The translations under genes were made by a program, and so were the position numbers. From Branchiostoma floridae (taxonomy: Eukaryota > Chordata > Leptocardii > Amphioxiformes > Branchiostomatidae), in the NCBI RefSeq assembly GCF_000003815.2, contig NC_049986.1, positions 22,617,976 through 22,681,975 of the forward strand: a stretch of DNA of 64,000 nt, in the 5' to 3' direction. Positions 40,801 to 52,400 of the stretch are shown piece by piece. Every line of letters starts with the position of its first letter. Position 1 is the stretch's first letter. The notes beneath the pieces were generated by a model that saw nothing but the letters and a program-made list of their open reading frames with translations, was not told where the DNA came from and ran no database searches.

Positions 40801-43800
40801 CAAAATGTTTTGATGAGTAAAACAGAAGAAAACCAACAGCTTAAGGAAAACAATAAAAGCCTGCAAGCCTTAATTGAGTCGCTACTGGGTGCCAAGAAAA
40901 AGGCTGCCATTCCTAGTCCTACCAAAGAGGATGCACCAATGAGTACTGAAGATAGAGAATCGGAGGAACCGGACTTTCCACTATTGGGAGCTTACGGCGG
41001 AGCATCAGAGGAATTCGAACCATTCACTCCTCTATGGAGAGCTAATAAAGGTCTCATTCCAGAGGTCAGGATTCCCCCGCGGCCGGGTAAGCTGATACTG
41101 TTTTTCCACGTTCCTTGTTTACATTTAAATGTAGGCATCAGTTTTTACTACATTAAAGTCCATTTAAGTCAAAGCGTTTTCCTAGGTCAGCTGCAATTCT
41201 GTAGAATAATATTTCAGTAGTTACTTTCATTGCTTTAGTTTCTGGATATTCTACTAAGTGTGGTATTTGTTTTGTTTCATGTACAAAATTGTGTTCATAG
41301 GACCAATACCACGGAATAAAGCACCAGGTACTTGGCCGTGTGATGCATGTTCAAAACTTTTGAGATCGAGGCAAGGTGTCGACGATCACAAGAGAGCTGT
41401 ACATGGATATTCTGCTTTAGGTATGTTACACCGGTTTGATGATCAGTTGTAAAGGCTATCTGATTTAAACAGCATCCATTGTGTGTACAACATCATCTTT
41501 ATTTCGCACACAAACATTTTGAAAAAGAACCCGTTTAAAAACACGAATACAAGGTGAAGGTTAAAGATACACCTCGGACGTACGAGCAGATACACAAAGA
41601 TCTGCAGGGCGCAAGGTTAACGAAAAAATGGTGGGTACATCAGCCTTTCAACATTGCAATTGTATGCACAGATGTCATCATAAACTACACATATATTGCA
41701 AAAGTAATCAGGTGTATAATATTATGATATCATCGGCTGGAAAATAGCCCGGACGGCGACTCCCATACAGGGTTGTTCCTTGCACAGTATATTGCGTACG
41801 ATGTGCAGAGGGCACAGTGTCCTAACCTGCGCTTTACTTTACTCAGTGAAATATTTATTACAATGTCTGCGTAACATTCTTCTTGTAAAGCAAATGATTT
41901 ACAAAGCTATCAAGTAAGCAAAAGCACATGTCAACACCCCCACCCCCCCAAAGCAACCCACAACAACAAATGAACCATGACCATGACCTCTGAACCCTAT
42001 TCTGATTTACACATTAGGCTACTCAGAAGGCTGGCGCTCCTTTACCGTTCCGGCTGGATTCAACACATTTCTGGACCACTGCCGTCCCGGAGACGTCCAC
42101 AGCTACATCTCCCAACACCTGCAGACGGACGAGTCGTTCCGAGATGAGTGCAGCGATGTGGTGGATCGTGTGGCAAGCTTCTTCAAGAGAAGCTCTTTGT
42201 TCACGGTTACCAGGTTCATCAAGGTGACTGTTCTGATCATTCAGTGTACATGTTCACTCATTATTGTGTAGCACATTCAAGTTCTCTTACAACGAAGGAA
42301 ATGGGAATAGAGGAAAGGGCATTAAAAACTTGATAAACTAGTAGTTGCTTGCACTTGATGCTAGTTCACCTTATTCCGTGTTATTTGAAAATAGGATATG
42401 TCAAGTCGACGGACGTTGCTTTCAAATTGCAATATTTGTTTTTCAAATATTGCAGTTTGAAACCACCTTCGTCGACTTGATATTCCTAAAGACATTAATA
42501 CCATGATTTTCAATCTGCAGATAAATTCAAAAGTGAAGTAATGTGGCGTTTATTAGCCCTTGCATGGCTAGGCTTGCAGCACATAAGTGACATTTTTGTT
42601 GTTCGCGTTTAGGGTGGCTCCCTGGGCAAGGGCACTGCCATAAAATCCAAGTCTGACATCGACTGTGTGATGTTCATCTCCGAGCTGCCTCCCATCGACA
42701 GTGATGACTACTACCGCCAGTTGCAGCGCCATCTTGAGCGGATGGAAAGAGGCCTAATAAGATCGAAGAACAGGTGAAGTGCTTTTTGACAAGCAGTGTC
42801 GTCACTTATATGATACATGTCTGTCGCCATGTTGTTATGAGATTAGGCCTCACAATATCATTTATGCCTCTCAGTATTGTGTGACCATAAACACAAATGA
42901 AACAGTTATTGTGACGTTAAATTAACATTACACAATGAAATTCCTTTAGCATCGCCTACAACTTTGAAGTAGTGGGCCGTACCAGCTATGCCGTACAACT
43001 GAGGGTGAAGACCCAGAAGAGGGACCACGAGTCACATGACGTGGACCTCCTATTGGCCACAGATCTACTCGGACCTGTTCTCTCTAGTAGTAAGTATGCA
43101 AAAACACATAAGTCTACATACATAAATGGTAATTTAAAATTGTTTCATGACTTGCAAAACTGGTTATTTAGCAATTTTCAATGTTTCCATGTCAAAGTTG
43201 TATTTTTTTACCTTGCTAGTTAAGAAAGAAGAAGTGTACAGAATGATGGGCCGAATGGACGCCCGTTCCAGGGAGAACTGTTCCGCAGCGCTGGTGGAAC
43301 TGCAGCGGGACTTTGTGAAGAAGCAGCCCGCAGAAGTGAAGAACCTCATCAGGCTGGTCAAGATGTGGAAGTGAGTAAGAGTTGTGGGACTAAGAGTATC
43401 ATCTTGTCCAATCGATCGTATCATTTTAATGATTGCCATTGTTGTTATTCATCAGGTACAAGATTCCTGCTAAGATCGTTGGCTTAGTCTACAAGAATAA
43501 CAGCGGATTTGCTGAGGTTAATAATTTTTGTGTACACTTGAAACAAGGTCATCTTGTGTGACCGAAACCAGCCTCACGTCCTACCCACTGGAACTTCTCT
43601 GCATCCACACTTGGTCATCCTATGGGACTGTGTCAGCTGCATTCCAGGCCGTTCTGCAAAAGCTAAGAGACTACAGCAGCATCTGTGCCTACTGGACCGA
43701 CAACTACTCTTTCCATCGAGTGCAAACAATGTTGGGAAAACGGTTTGTGTTTTAATTGTTCTATGACAGTAACATTTTTGACCATATGGAGCTCGAGTGC

Positions 43801-44222
43801 ACACACGTCGTTGTCAGTCAGCTCCTGTTGCCAATCATGTTCTTAGCTGCTTGTCCACCAGGACAGTTACTGGAAATTGTACTGAAATATGAAACTAAAA
43901 AGACTTCTTTACTATCAGAAAAAACTCATGATTATCCCCAGTTAATTGCTAACACTATATAAATAAAACTTTTGTTAGCCCCCCGTTTTTTTTTTAATTT
44001 TAAAGTTTTATTCTACACCTCTATTTTGTACTACGTCTAATAACTGTTGCCAATTGTTAAGGAGTTAGAAATAATCCTAAGTCCATATCTCTATATTGCA
44101 GACCCCTGATCCTTGACCCGGCCAACCCCTACAACAACGTGGCTGACCGCTGTAGGAACTGGGATGCAGTGGCTGAGGCTGCTAAGAAGACCCTGCAGAC
44201 ACCGTTCTTCTCTCGCTACTGA
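37859..44222 (+). CDS. Gene 7: TIR - TRADD-N-like - coiled coil - zinc finger - OAS fusion protein (1047 aa)
   Basis: Exons: 37859-37877, 38067-38504, 38906-38983, 39189-39578, 39764-40495, 40694-41086, 41301-41420, 42018-42223, 42613-42773, 42950-43089, 43220-43370, 43548-43742, 44102-44222; 3144 bases, frame closed, ending TGA. Residues 7-152 are a TIR domain (FICHAGES, FFDERSLDTGDEL, WIRTEWEAAL) with E86 in the position of the NADase glutamate. Residues 179-308 resemble the TRADD N-terminal domain (moderate confidence). Residues 309-683 are charged coiled coil with six 15-residue repeats (458-547). Residues 684-723 carry one C2H2 finger (CDAC...HKRAVH). Residues 724-1047 are a full OAS fold with GGSLGKGT, D807, D809 and D878 plus the C-terminal domain. 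All exon junctions through the OAS join are phase 1. The OAS exons have no Met before the active site, which argues against a separate OAS gene. The predicted role is a cytosolic receptor or enzyme combining TIR signalling and oligonucleotide synthesis (inference). Confidence 0.78.
40210..40479 (+). repeat. Six 45-bp tandem repeats inside gene 7 coding sequence
   Basis: Each unit encodes 15 residues, consensus ETPLSGVEGGAPEEP. The frame is kept and there are few substitutions, so expansion is recent. Gene 8 has only about one and a half units at the matching place. Confidence 0.95.
41301..44222 (+). other. Zinc-finger plus OAS module of gene 7
   Basis: This is the part that a gene predictor might annotate as an independent OAS gene. 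The finger exon (41301-41420) and the first OAS exon (42018-42223) are open in one frame but contain no ATG in that frame. The first Met falls inside the catalytic motif (CVMFI). The intron from the coiled coil to the finger is only 214 bases, with no poly(A) signal or promoter motif noticed. The short finger exon and the joining introns are all phase 1, which permits insertion of the module. Confidence 0.75.
42394..42487. repeat. Foldback (hairpin) element in intron of gene 7
   Basis: GGATATGTCAAGTCGACG... is mirrored by ...CGTCGACTTGATATTCC with a short loop around CAAATATTG/TTTTT/CAAATATTG. It is an inverted repeat with arms of about 42 bases and some mismatches. Confidence 0.75.
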
Positions 44223-45129
44223 GGATTCTACAACTGTGTGTGCAAAGTCAAACTCTAGCTCTGTTTGATGGACGGCGTGCAGTATGATCCCTTTAACTCC
44301 AGATATCTTGGATTAACAGTGTTTTAATCTTTACAAGTGTATCACTTTTCGCGTCTGAAAAGTCTAATGCATAGAGATTGTCTGATCTGATGTTTTCAAA
44401 TGAGTTCATTGTGGTGAAACATGCATGTTAAGATCAAGAACTTTAGACAGAATATAGTACTGATAGGAATACTGACGTTATGTCTTGAAGTCTTTTAAGG
44501 AACACAGGGAATCCTTATAACGTTTGATTCCTTGCCTTGCCTCTTAGTCCAGTATAACTCTGCGCACTTCGGTGTCTGAAAAATCTGAAATATCCAGTTC
44601 TTTTTATAGTAATTTTCTTCACAGAGGTTTCCTGAACAGGCGTTTTCGATTGCAAGTTTGTTACCAGAGTGCAGTGATAATGTGTGATGTTGAGATCAGG
44701 TGATATGGGAGAGTGGCCAGCAGGGAAATTGACGTAAATGTCAGAAAAGAAGGCTTAGAAGCCATTTAAGGAAAATACAATTGTGCATCAAATTTGTGCA
44801 AGAAAGGTTAATACTAATACTACCGATTGAAACACGCAAGCCTATTTTCTTATAAAATTGATAAATCACACAGTTATGTTACCCATTACCAAACATGTTA
44901 GTGCCATACCTCTATGGGCCGTGAGTAAGGGACTTTTTCAGTTGGAGTCTTTCTTGTTTCACAAATTAATGATTAATAGTTGTTTTGGCATGCCCAGCGT
45001 CTAATGTTAATCAATATTCGCCAACTAATAAAACATAATGTTGTCAATGGGTCTGACGGTGCTATTCTTATGATTCTTTTACTCATAGGTAGATATACAA
45101 CTTCTGCTCTCAAATCCAGTTTGTGAATC
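44223..45129. other. 3' flank of gene 7
   Basis: No gene is recognised. About 44715-45135 resembles 5150-5600 (3' flank of copy 1), including a shared AATAAA (45027-45032). Confidence 0.55.
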
Positions 45130-46359
45130 TAAGTCATTCTTGTTTACTTGAAGAGCAAGATCCCTTGCGGAGCGTGAGTGAAGTACACCTGGTTTGCTTA
45201 CCTGTAACATGAACCTTAACCCTTCACCTTAAACCCTTGTTCCGTGTCACCGTGCTCAGGCAACGTTACAGCTAGCGCGGACTTCTTAAGATTCTACTTG
45301 TAATTTCTTAGTTGGAGGCGTAAGTTCACCAACTTTCCGTGTGCCTCAATAATGAAGAAATGTAAACTCTAAGTGTGACATCTGGACTTCAGATCTTCGC
45401 CTATATTATACGGTAGGTGTGTATAACGGTGCATGTGAGTTATACAAAAGTGTACGTTACCGTGAATGCTAGTATGATGCAGGCTTAAACTTGAGATTGC
45501 TCTGAAGGAAGAGCTATAGTGCAGGGACTAGATTTTATACAAGTTTACGCCGTTGATTCCCAGTGAAGAGGGGGGGGGGGGAATGTTTCATTAACTTGAA
45601 GCTTTCATTGTTTTGTTGACTCAAGATCTTACTTCCGGGTGGGAGGGGGGCACGGTTTGACTTTTGTTAGTTGAGTCTTTGGCAATCGCACATATCTACC
45701 AAAAAGATAGACGAAATAAGTTCTAATGTTTGTTTCAACGGAGTCTGTTGTGACATAAACGGTAGTTCCACTTCCTGTCGGAGTACACGTGGGCCACCCC
45801 CTACCCCCTTACTAATGCATTCCATCCCCTCGCTCTCTCCTCACATCCCCTATCACCATCCCAGCTCATTCGTAGCCTCGACTTCTCGCTTACGGGCTGC
45901 ATTACTAACCCACCCGCCAATACTGCTATCACATAAGGTTGTTTTCATCAGAGAGGGCAATAAATGCCAGCCGTGTGCTGACGGTGGTAACTACCATTTC
46001 CGTGTTGTTGTGTACCGTGATAGACAGGAAGTGGGGTTTTCTTCGGAGCTTGCGAAGAAGAGAATTTCGTTGCTTTATAGTTGTAAATACAAGCATTTTT
46101 TTTAGCTCCGTATCGAATTCTACAACTACATAAATCAATTTTGTAACTCGTCTCTCTTTGTGGTTACGTATGAAGCTACCCAAGACTAACGTGGTTCAAG
46201 TGTTTCAACGTTCAATGTATTTATTCTGTGGTATGACCTGATTACGTTTTTACATGGATATTGATATATTTGTACATCACAACCTGCTCCTATTATCACA
46301 TCTACCTTCAACCTGCCAATTGTCATTGCAATAACATCAGATTTTGTTTCTATTTACAG
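45130..46359 (+). promoter_or_regulatory. Duplicated upstream region of TIR-IRF gene 8
   Basis: About 45170-45700 and 46080-46240 match the gene 7 upstream region. Between them lies about 350 bases (about 45710-46070) not seen upstream of gene 7, with a C-rich stretch (45790-45930), probably an insertion here or a deletion there. An open frame across it has no domain I recognise and is not annotated. Confidence 0.5.
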
Positions 46360-46452
46360 GAACAGTTCTACAGGCCAAACGTGCCGTGTGTAGATGGAAC
46401 ATTATACATGACAACTGTTTCTAAGTCACAGAGCGACGTAAATATTGGGAAA

Positions 46453-49400
46453 ATGACTGCATCACATCAAGGTATGTATGTATTTAGTTTATAGTTTTAG
46501 GTGTGATGAACAAAACTACGGAACAGTATCTTTTGTACAGTCAGTTGCAGATCTCCAGCTCTTATGTCTTTTTCTCAGTTTTGATCACCACTTCACCTTC
46601 TTAATGTCATTTATGCTTTTCTCTGTTCAACATTATTAAGAAAGTGTGCTCATCAACCTTTGCTTCTTTCCCCATCATTAGGGAAAACCGTCTTCATTTG
46701 CCATGCCGGAGAAAGCAAGCCTTTTGTGCGGCAACTCGTTGATCTCCTCAAAACCGACGGCCTAGAGGAGAACCAGATCTTCTTCGATGAGAGGTCTTTA
46801 GAGACCGGCGATGAGCTAGACAGTATCGTCAAAGTCATAGAGAGTTCCTCTCTGAAACTGTTTGTATTTGTGGTCAGCAAGTACTGTTTTGATAACGATA
46901 GAACTTGGATCCGTACAGAATGGGAAGCTGCGCTCGAGAACAACAAACAAATCTTCCCCATTTGGTTAGATGACAACAACGATGATTTCAAGGCATTCGG
47001 CAACCTTGTCAGGAAGTTTTCATACAAGCTGAGGAAGCTGATTGCACAGAGGGTGAACCCGCAGGAAATTTCGACCAGCCTTCCCGGCCTTTCTGAAAAG
47101 ATCTGCTCACTTGTTTGTGGTACGTATGAATATGTTACCTTAGTCTTGCTTATGTGTTCTGATTGGTAAGGTCAGTCAAGGTTTTTTTAGATTCAAGAAA
47201 GATTATTTGAAAGGCGAAAAAGTTCTCATTTGGAAAATTAACATGTATTTGCAAACAATTAGGTGCTGAGCTCTCCACACAGAGACAACCATCTAATGCT
47301 GACAATGCTGTGCCGACCACAAGGCAAAACATTATGCCAGGTAAGATTTGAGCTAAATCTTTTCAGTACCTTTTCTTAAAATTTGTTTGCAACAATTTCA
47401 CAATATACATGGTCGTTGATAAATCTACACCTACTTCCTTGAAAATTATATCTTATATAATTCAATGCAACTTTCCTGATTTAACATTCATCAACTATGC
47501 TGATTTGCTGGTACCTTGAATATGTATGACGTCATTTGGTGACGTCAATTTGGCCTCATTTTGGTTAACATTGCGAACAGAAGTCTAAACAGGCGTTAAT
47601 ATTCTGTTATACTATTATACTCTCAAGTTTTCTTTGCATATCTTAAAGGTTTCTGGTAAAATTTTTTTCCAACTGTTTCACCCAAGAACCTCACTTAAAT
47701 GACGTCATAATTATTTAAAACTACCTCATAATGATGTCGAATGACGCGTTTTCATTACTATAATAGGTAAATTATATATTTCATTTTGTTTCAGATGTCC
47801 TCCCTGCCAAGTTGAAGCTGGAGTTCGTCCAGAAATCATACAACCAGCTTGTTGACAAGGCTGATGCCCTGTTTGACAATGAGATTTTTAAGGACGAGGA
47901 CCGTTTTCAGAAAGCAGAGAAACTGTTTGACAGATACAAGGCCACAATTGAATCCATTATCAAGGGTTGTCTCATCTTCAACCTACGATTCTTCCAGCCA
48001 TGTAACGTAGATGAGTTCTATCATGATCACTTCCGCCTGGGCCCAGACAGCCTGTCAGCAGCCCTATCAAACCTCCTCATCACCGACCAGATGCGAGCTG
48101 CGGCCGGAGGGGAGGAGCTAATGGTCAGGGTGGATGTTCGGTATGATGACTACATCAGGGTGAGAAGGCAGCTCTGCATGGCAGGTATGTGTAGCCAATT
48201 AATTTGCACCATCTTAGTCTCGACTTTGTCTAACTTTTGTTTCTCGTTGGACTGTCTAAATATTGTAGTCGACTCCTATACATAGCAATCAATAGATAGG
48301 GTATAAAACCTGATTTCAAAAAGATCTCCTTTATGTCACTGCCGAAAGATAGTGGATGTTATTTGAAACGTCTGGCCGTTTCCAAAAATTACATCCAGTT
48401 GCTTGTGTAATTGTTATTTGACGTAGCATTTTTGTTAGTACTTCCATGTCTATTTGTAGCGGGTGTTTTTCACACAGCACAATATCGAACATTTCAACCT
48501 CTCATTTCATGTTCTATCAGGAATTCTAAAATCAAGCTCAGTGGACAACCTGTCAACCTTAGTGCGCCCTCGTACTGACAGGAACCTGAGCGAATCTAAC
48601 CTGGAGTCAATGGACCTGGCCAACACCAGTGCTCATGATTCAAGCGTCACAGAATGGGCGGCCAATCCTTACACACGGCGTCTGACTAGGTGTGTGAAGA
48701 GGAAGTCACAGGAGGTAGCTGTTCTCAAAAGGGAACGTGAGATTCAGGGCAATATTGTGTGGAGTCTCCACGGGGAAATTACTTATCTCAATAAGAGAGA
48801 TGAAGCCGCTCAGAGGGTTTTGATGACTAAAACGGAAGAAATCAACCAGTTTCAAGAAGAGAATAAAAACCTGAAAGCTATAATCGAGGCACTGGTGGCT
48901 GCGAAGACAAAAGTGGCCGTTCACAGTTCTGAAGAAGACAATGAAGTCAGTGCGCCGGATGTACCAGAAACACCACTAAGCGGAGTGGAAGTCGGAGCAG
49001 CGGAGGAACCGGAAACTCCACTAAGTGGATTGAAAAGTCCCCATGAGGAAGTCACTCGTCTCATGAAGAAAGACGAGGAGGCGCAGAAGGTTTTAATGAA
49101 TAAAACAGACGAGATCCAACAGCTTAAGGAAAACAATAAAAGCCTGGAAGCCAGAATTGAGGCGCTAATGGCTGCCAAGACAAAGGTGGGCATTCCCAGT
49201 ACTGACGATGACGATGCACCGAGGGGTACTGAAGATAGAGCATTGGAGGAACGCGATAGAGCATTGGAGGAACGTGATAGAGCATTGGGGGGACGTAATA
49301 GAGCATTGGGGGAACGTGATAGAGCATTGGAGGAACGTGATAGAACGTCGAGGGAACGTGATAGAGCATCGAGGGAACTGGGTAGAACATTGGATGAACA

Positions 49401-52400
49401 TCTTAGAGCATTGGGGGAACTGGACACCCTACAAAGGGGAGCTGAAGGTGTCTCTCCAGAGCTCAGGAGTAACCCGAGTAAGATGATACTGTTTATACTT
49501 TCACGTTTTAAAAAAATGTTTGCATTCAATGGTAGGTACAAGTTGTATAGAATGCATCAGAAGTTATCATTATTTTACCTTTTGGATATATTACATCAAT
49601 GCTGCATTTGCTTCGTTTGATAAATAAAATTGTGCTAATCTTTTTAATGAAATTGATGAAATGTCAGCATCTATACGTCTATGTTTTTTTACTAACTTCC
49701 TATTTTATCGTTTTCTTTCCTTACACAGCGAACTCACCGGTCGCAGTTCCGGACAACACTCCTGACCTGCTCCGGCCCTGGCTGTACGGCATGATCGACC
49801 GCGGCGAGGTCCCGGGCGTGGAGTGGCTCGACGCCGACAAAAAGAAGTTCAAGATCCCCTGGGAGCACACCGGCAAGCGCGAGTACGACCTAGATAGCTT
49901 CAAGCTGTTTAAGGTAGGTAATTGCGTTATTGGCCCAGACTTTGAAGCACAGCCCCCCTAAACTTCGCATTTCCCAAAATACTTTTCCGTGTATAGTGGG
50001 TCTTATTCCTGTTAATCTTATCATCAATCAAAGGGCATCATAGGAAAGGTCAGCTGTTAAAGTGACTTGCCCTCCCCAAGGGGTTATGACTAACTTTTGT
50101 TCACCGTTTTGCAATATCCTAGTAAATATGTTCACTATGGAAAAGGGTTCAGCTTATACATTCTATTGCACAACATTAATTCGAAGGCGATGTAAAAGTA
50201 GGAAGCCTGTTCGTTTGTACACAAGGATTTGTCACCCAATAGCAATGTTTTGACCTTTCTGGCTACTTTTGTCGGTAGGAATGGAACCGAAATGTGGACA
50301 ATGTTCCAACGTTCATGCCCGTATGAAAGAAGCCAAGCACATTGACAGGTTTCGCCTCATAACGGCTATACTTGTTTTGCTGTAGGAATGGGCTGTACAT
50401 ACGTATATATATACCGACAAATTTCGTTCGGCGATCTACGACACTATCCTGTTAGAATGCTGCCGTTGAGGTAGCAATCTTTAAGTCTAATGTTTTTGGC
50501 GATGGCAATAAGTTTCACCTAATGTTGGCAACCTCTATGCCTTTTTTTTCTAGGAATGGTCCATCCATACCGGCAAATTTCGCCCAGAGATCGACGAGCC
50601 CGAGCCGGCCGTGTGGAAGACCAGGCTGCGGGTCGCCCTGAGCAATCATCCGAAAATCCACGAGGTAAAGAACGAGAGCCAGCCAAAAGACCCCATCAAC
50701 CCGTACAAGGTCTATGTGTTCTCCGACAAACCACGTAAGCTTTACATATAATGATCTCTCTCTGTCTCCTTTCTCTCTCTCTCTCTCTCTCTTTCCGCCC
50801 ACTCTCTCATACGTATATTTTTGTAGTTTAATCAGGATTTTATTCTTCAGTTGTATTTTACGGTGTTCCCCTAAAACGTGTGTTTAAGGTACTTACTATG
50901 GTTATGCACATCAATACTTAAAATACAATTATTATAATTCTTAGTTCGCATTCATTTCTCCATACGACCTAAATCATATAACACCAATGGTAGAAATTTA
51001 GCACTGTATTCAGAGGGTCAATACAGTTTCATGTCAAAGTCAAAAGCGGGTTGTTCGGTAATGTTCCGTCCGTTTGTAGCACCCTTACCTAGTAACCAAT
51101 AAGTGTTTCTTTTGCGGTTGGTAGAGCTGTCGTGTTTTCCGTTACAATAGCAATAAAACGTTTTGAAACATTGAATAGAATTTTTCATCAAGCAGTGACT
51201 ACGGTTTTGAAACCATATTTTACAGAGGACTCCCTCCAGAAGATCCTGCAGGACCTGCTGAGCCAGCCGGGCCGCGGGGACGGAGACCAGACCATGCAGG
51301 AGCTGCTGCAGGGCATGCAGGAGCTGCTGCAGGGCATGCAGGCCGCGCCCGGGCTGTGTCCGTCGGGCGAGTTCACCATACAGGAGGTCGCCTTGCCCAT
51401 GGACGTCACCACTGCCGCGGATAACCCTGCCGTCATCACGGAGCCGCTCTACACTAACGCGCCCATTAAGGTGAGATCATAACCTTTCCTCTAGACGGGA
51501 CTGACAAGATTTTTTTTACTTGTCGACAGCATAGCGTTAGCTGTTGTAGATGGCATTTTATGATACAAAGCAATGATCATTTAGTTTTCTTACATGTCAT
51601 ATTATTATTTTTTCATGACAAAATATTGTGACATGTAAGAAAAGTAAAGGCAATATACGTGACATTTCATCAGAACATTTTCAGGTAATGTCATCATCGC
51701 GCCATGCCATGGAGGTGCCAACGTTTCTGACAGCTCCACAAGGCCTGAGCCGATGGCATGTGTCTGCGACTCCTCTAACATACTCGACAAGAGATACCAC
51801 ACGCTGAGAAGGCTTCAGAAAGACCTCGAGCTCCTGGCACATACTGTACATTTTATTTAGTATTGATTCATTTCACTTCTGGCAGTACGAAACGAGACGA
51901 TGTCAGACTGTGACAAAAAGAGCTGAGCCGATGAAGTGATTCCTTAAAATCTTCTGGTCCTTCTGGGTGGAATACTAAAAAGATATACATACGTATGTAC
52001 ACTGTATTCAGTTTTGTTTATGTAAACCTTTTCCACAGATGGAGACCCAGCCGCTTGCTAACGTGGACATGACCCAACTATGGGTAGGGGCGGAGGCAGA
52101 CACAAGTGACGAGGACGTTATGGACCGACCTGTCGCTACTGTCGCCCCAGAACTCAGGATCTACCCGGGTGAGTGCATATATATGTAAACAAGTCCAATT
52201 CAGGCAAGTTATCTATTTATCACAATAATGTACCATAAAAAGAACAATCAAACAAATCAATTTTCATCTATGGTTAATGATGTTTTTGTTTTATGTTGAT
52301 AGCTCATGAGTTGGATATCGAGGTCGTTTACTACAAAGCCGGGAAGGTCCTCCAGCATCACGTGACCAACAGGAAAGGCTGTCGTCTGTGGTTCGGCGAC

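Noticed and set aside
45671-46105. 144-codon + strand open frame upstream of gene 8
   Set aside because: Low-complexity C-rich translation, absent from the paralogous upstream region, no recognisable domain and no splice support.
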